Origin: Micromonosporaceae bacterium
GTDB lineage: Bacteria; Actinomycetota; Actinomycetes; Mycobacteriales; Micromonosporaceae
DNA: 6,740 bases
Assembly (NCBI GenBank): GCA_019690055.1
Contig: JADGGF010000246.1
Coordinates: 1 to 6,740 of the forward strand
Reading direction: 5' to 3'
In this document: piece by piece, positions 1-5,260 of the stretch
How the letters are laid out: each line of letters starts with the position of its first letter
Numbering within the stretch: the first letter of the stretch is position 1
The notes under the pieces: generated by a model
Databases searched by the model: none
Told to the model about the DNA's origin: nothing
What the model saw: only the letters and a program-made list of their open reading frames with translations
Position numbers and translations under genes: made by a program

Positions 1-480
1 GCCCGGGCCGTGGTGGGTGGGCCGGAGGCTGTGCAGCCTCCGTTCGTCCACCCGACCGTGCTCGTCGACGTGCCCGAGGACGCCGCGGCCGTCCGGGAGG
101 AGACGTTCGGGCCGACGCTCACGGTGACCAAAGTGGACGATGTCGAGGAGGCGCTGTCGCGGGCCAACGCCAGCGCGTACGGTCTCGGGGGCGCGGTCTT
201 CGGCCGGCGCCGGGCGCTGCGGCTGGCTCGCCAGATGCGGTCGGGCATGGTGTCGGTCAACGGCGTGCTCACCTTCGCCGGCTTCTCGTCGCTGCCCTTC
301 GGCGGCGTGGGCGAGTCCGGTTTCGGCCGCATCCACGGCGACGACGGGCTGCGGGAGATGGCCCGACCGAAGGCGATCGCCCGGCGCCGGATGCGCTCGC
401 TCCTGCCGACGACGTCGTTCACCCGTACGCCCCGGCAGACCCGGCTCATCGAGCGCGTCATCCGCTTCGTCAACCGCTGA
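1..480 (+). CDS. Aldehyde dehydrogenase family protein, C-terminal part (gene runs off the left edge)
   Basis: NAD(P)+-dependent aldehyde dehydrogenase that would oxidise an aldehyde to its acid in the cytosol. Only the last 159 residues are present. The frame is open from base 1, so the true start lies outside the window. The family signature EETFGP (bases 97-114) carries the conserved Glu of the cofactor-binding region. It is followed by a typical C-terminal run: a YGLGGAVF segment, SGMVSVNG, then LPFGGVGESGFGR, which forms the end of the catalytic fold and the oligomerisation strand. The catalytic Cys normally sits about 100 residues before EETFGP, so it is outside the window and cannot be checked. 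The Arg-rich tail after the fold resembles the C-termini of class-3-like and succinate-semialdehyde-type enzymes, but the substrate cannot be assigned. nucS starts 18 bases after the stop, so the two could be co-transcribed. Confidence 0.93.
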   Translation, partial: ARAVVGGPEAVQPPFVHPTVLVDVPEDAAAVREETFGPTLTVTKVDDVEEALSRANASAYGLGGAVFGRRRALRLARQMRSGMVSVNGVLTFAGFSSLPFGGVGESGFGRIHGDDGLREMARPKAIARRRMRSLLPTTSFTRTPRQTRLIERVIRFVNR

Positions 481-498
481 CCCGCGTAAGGTGGGCCG

Positions 499-1158
499 GT
501 GCGTCTCGTGGTGGCTCGCTGCTCGGTGGACTACGTCGGCCGGCTCACCGCCCACCTTCCCCCCGCGGTGCGGCTGGTGATGATCAAGGCAGATGGCTCG
601 GTATCGATTCATGCCGACGACCGGGCGTACAAGCCGCTCAACTGGATGAGCCCGCCGTGCCGCATCGAGGAGGCGCCCGGCGTGTGGCGCGTGGTCAACA
701 AGGCCGGCGAGGAGCTGCGGATCACGCTGGAGGAGATCTTCCACGACAGCACCCACGAACTCGGGGTCGACCCTGGTCTGGTCAAGGACGGGGTGGAGGC
801 GCACCTGCAGGAACTGCTCGCCGCCTCCCCCCAGGTACTCGGCGAGGGGTTCACGCTGATCCGGCGGGAGTACCCGACCGCGATCGGCCCGGTCGACCTG
901 CTGTGCCGCGACGGTGCCGGCCGCACGGTGGCCGTCGAGGTGAAGCGGCGAGGTGAGATCGACGGAGTTGAACAGCTCACCCGCTACCTCGAGCTGCTGG
1001 GGCGCGATCCCCTGCTGGCCCCGGTCTCGGGGATCCTCGCGGCCCAGGAGATCAAGCCGCAGGCCCGGGTGCTCGCCGAGGACCGGGGCATCCGCTGCGT
1101 CGTGCTCGACTACGACGCCCTCCGCGGCATCGAACGCGACGAGCTCACGCTCTTCTGA
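499..1158 (+). CDS. nucS: NucS/EndoMS mismatch-specific endonuclease
   Basis: NucS makes double-strand cuts at mismatched base pairs and is the core of the non-canonical mismatch repair used by actinobacteria and some archaea that lack MutS/MutL. The protein is 219 residues, about the usual actinobacterial length. Residues 1 to about 110 form the dimerisation and DNA-recognition domain, with the conserved KPLNWMSPP segment (N48, W49) that contacts the flipped mismatched base in archaeal EndoMS structures. Residues about 115-210 form a RecB-like PD-(D/E)XK nuclease domain: D133 (in GPVDLL), E147 and K149 (in VEVKR), then Q159 and Y163 of the QxxxY motif. The C-terminus ends in LTLF, matching the short hydrophobic tail through which NucS docks on the beta sliding clamp. 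The GTG start at 499 is chosen because the MRLVVARCSVDY N-terminus is typical of the family and AAGGTGG (488-494) lies just upstream as a ribosome-binding site. All key residues are intact. Confidence 0.96.
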   Translation: MRLVVARCSVDYVGRLTAHLPPAVRLVMIKADGSVSIHADDRAYKPLNWMSPPCRIEEAPGVWRVVNKAGEELRITLEEIFHDSTHELGVDPGLVKDGVEAHLQELLAASPQVLGEGFTLIRREYPTAIGPVDLLCRDGAGRTVAVEVKRRGEIDGVEQLTRYLELLGRDPLLAPVSGILAAQEIKPQARVLAEDRGIRCVVLDYDALRGIERDELTLF

Positions 1159-1188
1159 GCGCGCGCCCTACGTCTCCAGCCCCACCCT

Positions 1189-1259
1189 CCATTGTTGATC
1201 TAGGGCTTGGAGTGTGGTGAGTTGATCTCCAACCACCACCCTATGCCCTAGATCAATGG
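1189..1259. repeat. 71-bp imperfect palindrome between nucS and the DUF4126 gene
   Basis: TTGATCTAGGGC (1195-1206) is matched exactly by its reverse complement at 1245-1256. The arms extend outward through CCA (1189-1191) and TGG (1257-1259) if a 3-base TTG (1192-1194), a repeat of the adjacent TTG, is looped out on one side. Inside, GTGGTG (1214-1219) can pair with CACCAC (1234-1239), or alternatively TTGGAG (1207-1212) with CTCCAA (1227-1232). A further GTTGATCTCC lies at 1221-1230. It is noticeably more AT-rich than its surroundings. It starts 31 bases after the nucS stop and has no following T-run, so it is a poor classical terminator. It could be a small dispersed palindromic element (REP- or MITE-like) or a regulatory structure. 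No coding potential is seen in it. Confidence 0.7.
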
Positions 1260-1305
1260 CTTCCGGGGGACTTCCTGTGAGGCCGGATGGTGGCGCGGGT
1301 TTGGC

Positions 1306-1944
1306 ATGCTGGGCGGCGTGCTGGAGCTTTTGACGGGAATCGGACTCGCCACATCGGCCGGGCTCAACGCGTACATTCCGCTCCTGGTGATCGGCCTGCT
1401 GGCGCGCTACACCGACCTGATCACGCTGCCCGCCACCTGGCAGTGGCTGGAGAACGGGTGGACCCTCGCGATCCTGGCCGTCCTGCTCGCCATCGAGGTC
1501 GTGGCGGACAAGATCCCGGTGGTGGACCACATCAACGACATGGTGCAGACCGTGGTCCGGCCGGGCGCGGGCGGCATCGCCTTCGGCGCCGCCACCAGCT
1601 CGGCGACCGTGACCGTGCAGGACCCCGGAGAGTTCTTCACCTCCAATCAATGGGTACCGATCGCCGCCGGCGTGGTCATCTCGCTGATCGTGCACGGGAT
1701 GAAGGCGGCGGCCCGGCCCGTGGTGAACGTGGCCACGGCCGGCGTCGGTGCCCCGGTGGTGAGCGCCACGGAGGACGCGTTCAGCGTCGGGATGGCGTTC
1801 GTCGCCATCATCTTCCCGCTCCTGATCATCGCCTTCCTTTTCGTGCTCATCTGGCTGTTCATCGTCATGCGTCGCCGACGGCGGCGGCGTAAGGCGGAGA
1901 AGGCCGAACTCGAGGCACTCCGGGCGGCCCAGCGGGCCCGCTGA
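1306..1944 (+). CDS. DUF4126 domain-containing integral membrane protein
   Basis: A 212-residue membrane protein of unknown biochemical function that matches the DUF4126 family by its N-terminal LTGIGLATSAGLNAYIPLL motif and the later EVVADKIPVVDHINDMVQTVVRP segment (residues about 64-86). Hydrophobic segments lie near residues 5-34, 52-66, 117-131 and 162-188, with a more weakly hydrophobic Gly/Ala stretch at 87-103. The C-terminus is a cytoplasmic-looking tail with eight arginines in a row-like cluster after the last helix, then an Ala/Glu/Arg-rich helix. The positive-inside rule would place this tail in the cytoplasm. The ATG at 1306 and a GTG at 1318 are both possible starts. Neither has a strong ribosome-binding site; GGGCGG just before 1318 is the better candidate, and the family motif starts after both. 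The gene is 147 bases from nucS, separated by the palindrome, so it probably has its own promoter, although I could not identify one. Confidence 0.85.
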   Translation: MLGGVLELLTGIGLATSAGLNAYIPLLVIGLLARYTDLITLPATWQWLENGWTLAILAVLLAIEVVADKIPVVDHINDMVQTVVRPGAGGIAFGAATSSATVTVQDPGEFFTSNQWVPIAAGVVISLIVHGMKAAARPVVNVATAGVGAPVVSATEDAFSVGMAFVAIIFPLLIIAFLFVLIWLFIVMRRRRRRRKAEKAELEALRAAQRAR

Positions 1945-1945
1945 C

Positions 1946-2029
1946 CGGACGGAGCCCAACGAGTCCGCCGCAACGGACGGAGCCCGACGAATCCGCCGCG
2001 ACGGGCGGAACCCAACCAGTCCGCCAGCG
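1946..2029. repeat. Three tandem copies of a 28-bp repeat
   Basis: Units at 1946-1973, 1974-2001 and 2002-2029 follow immediately after the DUF4126 stop codon. Units 1 and 2 agree at 25 of 28 positions, and unit 3 is more diverged. Each has the pattern CGGRCGGARCCC, a short variable middle, then TCCGCC. Within unit 3, GGCGGA (2004-2009) and TCCGCC (2020-2025) form a perfect 6-bp inverted repeat, and units 1 and 2 keep a CGGA/TCCG version of it. The array could act as a series of weak hairpins at the 3' end of the upstream transcript, or as repeated protein-binding sites ahead of the ABC operon. The remaining 2030-2105 shows no clear promoter; CATAGT (2102-2107) is the only -10-like hexamer and has no matching -35. 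Confidence 0.75.
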
Positions 2030-2105
2030 TACGGATCTCAGCGGTCGCCGACCGGGCGAGAGGTGCGTCTCGTCTGCTACGTCCGGGCCGGGCCGGTGGG
2101 CCATA

Positions 2106-3083
2106 GTGGACACCGTGACAGCGATGGCGGACCCGGACGTGGCGATCGCGGTACGCGGGCTACGCAAGACGTACGGCGACATGACCGCGGTGGCCGGCCT
2201 TGACCTCACCGTGCACCGGGGCGAGATCTTCGCCCTGCTCGGGCCGAACGGGGCCGGCAAGACCACGACCACGGAGATCCTCGAGGGGCACCGCCAGCGC
2301 GACGCCGGTGAAGTCCTCGTCCTCGGCCAGGACCCGGCCCGGCCCGACCCCGCCTGGCGGTCGCGGGTCGGGATCGTGCTGCAGGGCACGGGCGAGTTCG
2401 AGGAGCTGCGCGTCGGCGAGGTGGTCGCCCACTTCGCCCGCTTCTACCCGAACGCCGCCGACCCCGACGAGGTGATCGATCGGGTCGGGCTGGCCGCGAA
2501 GCGGCGTGCCCTGACCCACACGCTCTCCGGCGGCCAGCGTCGCCGTCTGGACGTGGCACTGGGCATCATCGGCCGGCCGGAGCTGCTCTTCCTCGACGAG
2601 CCAACGACCGGATTCGATCCGGAGGCGCGGCGCGACTTCTGGGATCTGATCCGGACACTCGCCAGTGACGGCACCACCATCCTGCTCACGACGCACTACC
2701 TCGAGGAGGCCGAGGAGCTCGCCGACCGGGTCGGGGTGATCGCGAACGGCCGCATGGTCACCGTGGCCCCGCCGAGCGAGCTGGGCGGTCGCGCCGAGCA
2801 GGACGCGACGGTGAGCTGGATCGGCCCTGACGGGCCGAAGAGCGTCCGTACGGCCACACCCACCCAGCTCGTCGCCACCCTGCAGGCCGAGTTCGGCGGC
2901 GAGGTGCCGGGGCTGACCGTCACCCGGCCCACCCTGGAGGATGTCTACCTCGGCCTGATCGGCCATGACCGCCTCGGCCTGATCGGCCATGACCGCGAGG
3001 AGAACACCGTGCCCGTCGACGCCACGCCGCCGCAGCGCGGCCACGGCCGCTCGCGCGCCCGCTCAGCCCGGGAGTCGGCGTGA
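2106..3083 (+). CDS. ABC exporter ATP-binding subunit (DrrA/CcmA-like, ABC-2 type)
   Basis: Cytoplasmic ATPase that would power the membrane permease encoded immediately downstream. The 325-residue protein has a complete nucleotide-binding domain: Walker A GPNGAGKT (46-53), Q-loop Q93 in VLQGTGEF, signature LSGGQ (140-144), Walker B LLFLDEP (160-166) with catalytic E165, D-loop region FDPEAR, and the H-loop His197 in TTHYLEEAE. The PTLEDVYL motif (275-282) marks the usual end of DrrA-type subunits. Beyond it is an exact duplication LGLIGHDR-LGLIGHDR (282-297), then a Pro/Arg-rich tail to 325 that is longer than typical. GTG at 2106 is taken as start, with GGTGGG upstream; GTG 2115 and ATG 2124 are in frame and equally possible. 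The stop overlaps the permease start by four bases (GTGA, 3080-3083), indicating translational coupling. The substrate is unknown: such pairs export drugs, antibiotics or lipids. Confidence 0.94.
   Translation: MDTVTAMADPDVAIAVRGLRKTYGDMTAVAGLDLTVHRGEIFALLGPNGAGKTTTTEILEGHRQRDAGEVLVLGQDPARPDPAWRSRVGIVLQGTGEFEELRVGEVVAHFARFYPNAADPDEVIDRVGLAAKRRALTHTLSGGQRRRLDVALGIIGRPELLFLDEPTTGFDPEARRDFWDLIRTLASDGTTILLTTHYLEEAEELADRVGVIANGRMVTVAPPSELGGRAEQDATVSWIGPDGPKSVRTATPTQLVATLQAEFGGEVPGLTVTRPTLEDVYLGLIGHDRLGLIGHDREENTVPVDATPPQRGHGRSRARSARESA
2949..2996 (+). repeat. Perfect 24-bp in-frame tandem duplication inside the ABC ATPase gene
   Basis: Bases 2949-2972 and 2973-2996 are identical, beginning CTCGGCCTGATCGGCC in each copy. 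The duplication is in frame and yields the octapeptide LGLIGHDR twice (residues 282-289 and 290-297). It lies right at the end of the conserved ATPase fold, where extra residues should be tolerated. The lack of any difference between the copies suggests a recent slippage or duplication event. Confidence 0.95.
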
Positions 3084-3973
3084 CCACGACCACCGAGCCG
3101 ACGACGACCGGACCCGCTGGCCGCCGCCCGGGTTCGGCCGGCGGCGTCGACCCGTCCCGGCGCGGCCCAGCCGGCCCGCGGGTCGGGCTCGCCCGCCTCG
3201 GCGCGCACCAGATCCTCCTGGAGTTGCGGCAGTTCGCGCGCAGCCGGGAGCAGGTGATGTTCACGATCCTGTTCCCGGTGATCATGATGGTGATCTTCGG
3301 ATCGATCTTCGACGCCGACATCGGCGCGGGCGTCACGTACACCCAGTACTTCGTATCCGGGATGATCGCCTCCGGCCTCATGGTCACCGGCTTCCAGGCG
3401 CTGGCGATCCAGATCCCGATCGAGCGCGACCGCGGGGTGCTCAAGCGCTACCGCAGCACGCCCATGCCCCGGTCGGTCTACTTCATCGGCAAAGTCGGCA
3501 TGGTCGTCACGCTGGCGGTCGCCCAGGTCGTGCTCCTGCTCGCGGTGGCGGTGCCGTTCTTCAATGTATCGCTGCCGGCGACCAGCGCCCGGTGGCTCAC
3601 CCTCGGCTGGGTCATCCTCCTCGGCACCACCGCCTGCACGTTGATGGGCATCGCGTTCTCGTCGCTGCCCAAGTCGAGCCGGAGCGCGACGGCCATCGTC
3701 ACTCCCGTCGCCCTGGTGCTGCAGTTCATCTCGGGTGTCTTCTTCATCTTCACTGAGCTGCCGTCGTGGATGCAGCAGATCGCCGCGCTGTTTCCGCTGA
3801 AGTGGATGTGTCAGGGCATGCGGGCCGTGTTCCTGCCCGACGCCTTCGGCGCCCAGGAGCCCGCTGGCGGGTACGAGCTCGACCGCGTCGCCGTCGTGCT
3901 CGCGGTCTGGTGCGTCATCGGCCTGGTGCTGTGCCTAGGCACCTTCCGCTGGACCCGCCGCCAGGACGGTTGA
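3080..3973 (+). CDS. ABC-2 type transporter permease subunit (DrrB-like)
   Basis: Membrane half of the two-gene ABC exporter, expected to form the translocation pore in the cytoplasmic membrane with the upstream ATPase. It has 297 residues. Residues 1-35 are a low-complexity Thr/Pro/Gly/Arg-rich cytoplasmic tail, as often seen in actinobacterial members. Six hydrophobic segments lie near 59-77, 90-111, 137-161, 172-192, 208-228 and 268-287. Family marks are the cytoplasmic IERDRGVLKRYRSTPMP loop after the second helix (113-130) and the QFISGVFFIFTELPSWMQQIAALFPL stretch (about 215-240) that is typical of ABC-2 membrane proteins. The GTG start at 3080 overlaps the ATPase stop as GTGA, so it is probably translated by coupling; no independent ribosome-binding site is needed. 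The protein is intact and of usual length. Substrate specificity cannot be read from the sequence. Confidence 0.93.
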   Translation: MTTTTEPTTTGPAGRRPGSAGGVDPSRRGPAGPRVGLARLGAHQILLELRQFARSREQVMFTILFPVIMMVIFGSIFDADIGAGVTYTQYFVSGMIASGLMVTGFQALAIQIPIERDRGVLKRYRSTPMPRSVYFIGKVGMVVTLAVAQVVLLLAVAVPFFNVSLPATSARWLTLGWVILLGTTACTLMGIAFSSLPKSSRSATAIVTPVALVLQFISGVFFIFTELPSWMQQIAALFPLKWMCQGMRAVFLPDAFGAQEPAGGYELDRVAVVLAVWCVIGLVLCLGTFRWTRRQDG

Positions 3974-3990
3974 CGCCCAATCGGACAGCG

Positions 3991-4104
3991 CCGTTCGTCG
4001 CAGGCCAGGCCGTCCGTCGCATGCCGGGCCGTCCTTCGCATGCCGGGCCGTCCGTTGCAGGCCGGGCCGTCCGTTGCAGGCCGGGCCGTTGGTCGTTCAG
4101 CCGG
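3991..4104. repeat. 19-bp minisatellite, five clear units plus one degenerate
   Basis: Units begin at 3991, 4010, 4029, 4048, 4067 and 4086. Units 4 and 5 are identical (CCGTCCGTTGCAGGCCGGG). Units 1 to 3 differ from them at a few positions, with CGCATG replacing TGCAGG in units 2 and 3. The unit at 4086 keeps only the ends. The array starts 18 bases after the permease stop and ends just before the terminator hairpin. A 19-bp period cannot keep a reading frame, so it is not coding. It has no spacers, so it is not a CRISPR array. It is likely to vary in copy number between strains. Confidence 0.85.
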
Positions 4105-4105
4105 A

Positions 4106-4153
4106 GAAAACGGACGGTCCCTTGCCGACCGCGCTGTCAGCAAGGGACCGTCC
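4106..4153 (-). terminator. Strong hairpin terminator with T-run on the - strand, between convergent permease and glsB-like genes
   Basis: GGACGGTCCCTTGC (4112-4125) pairs perfectly with GCAAGGGACCGTCC (4140-4153). After one C/A mismatch the stem continues as GAC (4127-4129) with GTC (4136-4138) around a 6-base loop. Read on the - strand the stem is followed by G and then TTTT (4110-4107), giving a standard Rho-independent terminator for the glsB-like gene, whose stop is about 50 bases upstream. On the + strand it follows the ABC operon but lacks a T-run, so it may act there as a weaker terminator or an RNA 3'-end stabiliser. Confidence 0.88.
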
Positions 4154-4168
4154 TCGCCTCATCCGACC

Positions 4169-4203
4169 GCGACGGTGCCTGAGGGTGGCGACGGTGCCTG
4201 AGG
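4169..4203. repeat. 16-bp direct repeat with 19-bp period
   Basis: GCGACGGTGCCTGAGG occurs at 4169-4184 and again at 4188-4203, separated by three bases. It lies between the terminator and the 3' end of the glsB-like gene. The period equals that of the nearby minisatellite (3991-4104), but the unit sequence is different. No function can be assigned. Confidence 0.8.
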
Positions 4204-4204
4204 T

Positions 4205-4498
4205 TCAGGACCGGGCGGTCGTACGACCAGGGCCGCGCCCGCGACCGGCATACAACCGGGCGACCACCGCAACCGCCGCGATGGCGAACACAAGCTGGAG
4301 GATGTGCTTGATCCAGTCGATCCCGCGTGTGTCGCCGACCCCAAGCCAAACGGCGACGAACCCGCCGAGCAACGCGGCGGCGATGCCGGCGCCGATCGTC
4401 GCCCACGCCGGTATGTCCTGCCGCCCGGGCAGGATGAGCTTGGCCAGGTAGCCGAGGATCACGCCCAGGATGATGGCACCCACAATTGTCGCGAGCAT
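4205..4498 (-). CDS. GlsB/YeaQ/YmgE family (transglycosylase-associated) stress-response membrane protein
   Basis: Small 97-residue membrane protein. Members of this family are widespread and commonly stress-induced; their biochemical role is unsettled and the name transglycosylase-associated does not imply enzymatic activity. Three hydrophobic segments are visible near residues 3-23, 31-52 and 66-82. Glycine-rich helices (GAIILGVILGYLAKLILPGRQDIPAW, then GAGIAAALLGGFVAVWLG) match the family pattern, including the conserved PGRQ turn. The C-terminus is a short Arg/Gly-rich tail. The ATG at 4498 is chosen because GAAGGGGG (4514-4507) sits 8 bases upstream and the family motif begins right there. 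The frame stays open upstream to 4672, but that extension has no family similarity. GGGTAT (4509-4504) overlaps the ribosome-binding site. A terminator with T-run follows the stop, so the gene looks monocistronic. The protein could act in envelope stress, by family analogy only. Confidence 0.88.
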   Translation of the reverse strand: MLATIVGAIILGVILGYLAKLILPGRQDIPAWATIGAGIAAALLGGFVAVWLGVGDTRGIDWIKHILQLVFAIAAVAVVARLYAGRGRGPGRTTARS

Positions 4499-4527
4499 GT
4501 CATATACCCCCTTCGCCCCCATTGTTA

Positions 4528-4549
4528 GTTTCGGCCGGACCTTGGGTAC
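4528..4549 (+). promoter_or_regulatory. Weak stress-sigma-like promoter candidate
   Basis: GTTT (4528-4531), 12 bases, then GGGTAC (4544-4549) resembles the GTTT/GGGTA pattern of SigB/SigF-type promoters, though the spacing is at the short end. It faces the + strand, away from the glsB-like gene, and would give a leader of about 190 bases before the gene at 4739. This is pattern-matching only, and chance occurrence is quite possible. Confidence 0.2.
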
Positions 4550-4580
4550 GTGGATCACGGAAGTCGCCCGCCGTGCGGCC

Positions 4581-4666
4581 ACGATCGGGGGCACGCGAAC
4601 GGGCGCTGACGATCGGGGGCACGCGAACGTGGCCGACGATCGGGGCATGATCAGGAGCACGAGCAA
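4581..4666. repeat. Spaced direct repeats in the divergent intergenic region
   Basis: ACGATCGGGGGCACGCGAAC, with one further matching G, occurs at 4581-4601 and 4609-4629, start-to-start 28 bases. A truncated copy (ACGATCGGGGCA after one deleted G) lies at 4636-4647, 27 bases on. A degenerate copy beginning GATCAGGAGCACGAG is at 4649-4663. The repeats sit between the divergent glsB-like gene (starting at 4498 leftwards) and the gene at 4739 (rightwards). Regular spacing near 2.5 to 3 helical turns in a divergent promoter region fits operator sites for a regulator, but they could equally be another slippage-derived repeat. The rest of the 4499-4738 gap shows nothing definite beyond the promoter candidate noted separately. 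Confidence 0.7.
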
Positions 4667-4738
4667 TTGCAATGCCGGCCCGCGCGACCGTGGGTCGGTG
4701 GCAGACTGACCACAGTGCCCGTCATCGAGGGGGGTCAG

Positions 4739-5197
4739 GTGTTCTGGCAGGTTGTGCTGGTCTTCGGCCTGATCGCGCTGCTCGGTTTGGTGCTGCGCTG
4801 GACGTTCGGCCGCGACTCAGGCCTGCCCCAACGGCGCGCGCGGCGAGGGCTGTTCGGCCGGGGCGGCCGTCGTGATGTGCCGAGCACGCTTCCTCCGACG
4901 GCCAGCCCGATCAGCCCGGCCGCGGCCCCGCGGACGGGGACGAGCACCGCCAGCGGCTCGTTCAGCCGGAGCTCCGAGGACTACGGTCTGCTCGCTGTGG
5001 CGGCCGATGTGGCCACGGCCGAGGAGGCGGCCGCGGTCCGTCGGCTGCTCACGGAGGCCGGCATCCGCAACACCAGCACCGTGTCGGCCGGCCGCCACAA
5101 GGTGCTGGTCTTCGGGCACGAACTCATGCGGGCCCGCCGGGTGGCTGGGGGCGCGCAGGGCGGCGCGGGCGGAGCCCAGGGCGCGGGCGGCTCCTGA
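4739..5197 (+). CDS. Membrane-anchored protein with DUF2007-like C-terminal region
   Basis: A 152-residue protein with no firm functional assignment. Residues about 3-20 (WQVVLVFGLIALLGLVLRW) form one N-terminal membrane helix. Residues 25-80 are a basic, then Pro/Ala/Ser/Thr-rich, probably disordered linker. Residues about 82-136 make a compact alpha/beta segment (LLAVAADVATAEEAAAVRRLLTEAGI, then KVLVFGHELMRAR) that resembles DUF2007, a putative signal-transducing domain, though I hold that loosely. The last 16 residues are Gly/Ala-rich low complexity. The GTG at 4739 is chosen because GAGGGGGG (4727-4734) is an excellent ribosome-binding site at the right distance and the membrane helix starts at once. 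An in-frame GTG at 4715 would add eight residues. The gene converges on murA, with a hairpin in the 63-base gap. Confidence 0.78.
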   Translation: MFWQVVLVFGLIALLGLVLRWTFGRDSGLPQRRARRGLFGRGGRRDVPSTLPPTASPISPAAAPRTGTSTASGSFSRSSEDYGLLAVAADVATAEEAAAVRRLLTEAGIRNTSTVSAGRHKVLVFGHELMRARRVAGGAQGGAGGAQGAGGS

Positions 5198-5211
5198 TCG
5201 GCTGAGTCGAG

Positions 5212-5258
5212 ATCATGGCGGTTCGCACCCCTCACAGGGGGGTGGCGAATTCCATGAT
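5212..5258. terminator. Bidirectional hairpin between convergent genes (DUF2007-like and murA)
   Basis: A three-part stem: ATCATGG (5212-5218) with CCATGAT (5252-5258), TTCGC (5222-5226) with GCGAA (5245-5249), and ACCCC (5227-5231) with GGGGT (5239-5243), interrupted by a small internal loop and a single bulged G. It starts 15 bases after the + strand gene's stop and ends 2 bases before the murA stop. Neither flank has a T-run, so it would be an atypical GC-rich actinobacterial terminator serving both genes. Confidence 0.75.
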
Positions 5259-5260
5259 TG

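Noticed and set aside
1189..1259. Insertion sequence or phage attachment site
   Set aside because: There is no transposase or integrase, no tRNA gene and no flanking target-site duplication visible; a small palindrome is all that can be supported.
1168..1959. Open frame on the - strand (263 codons) across the DUF4126 gene
   Set aside because: Low-complexity His/Asp/Gly/Arg translation, overlapping a clear membrane protein on the + strand and running through the palindrome.
2160..3044. Open frame on the - strand (294 codons) opposite the ABC ATPase
   Set aside because: Antisense of a gene with every ABC ATPase motif intact; its own translation has no family resemblance.
2106..3973. ABC pair as a dedicated antibiotic self-resistance system
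   Set aside because: DrrAB-like architecture alone is common in actinobacteria, and no biosynthetic genes are in the window, so the substrate cannot be inferred.
3991..4104. CRISPR-like array
   Set aside because: Units are contiguous 19-bp tandem copies without spacers, and no cas genes are present.
4499..4672. Upstream extension of the glsB-like protein to an earlier start at 4672
   Set aside because: The extra 58 residues are not family-like, would be encoded across the repeat region, and a good ribosome-binding site sits directly before the ATG at 4498.
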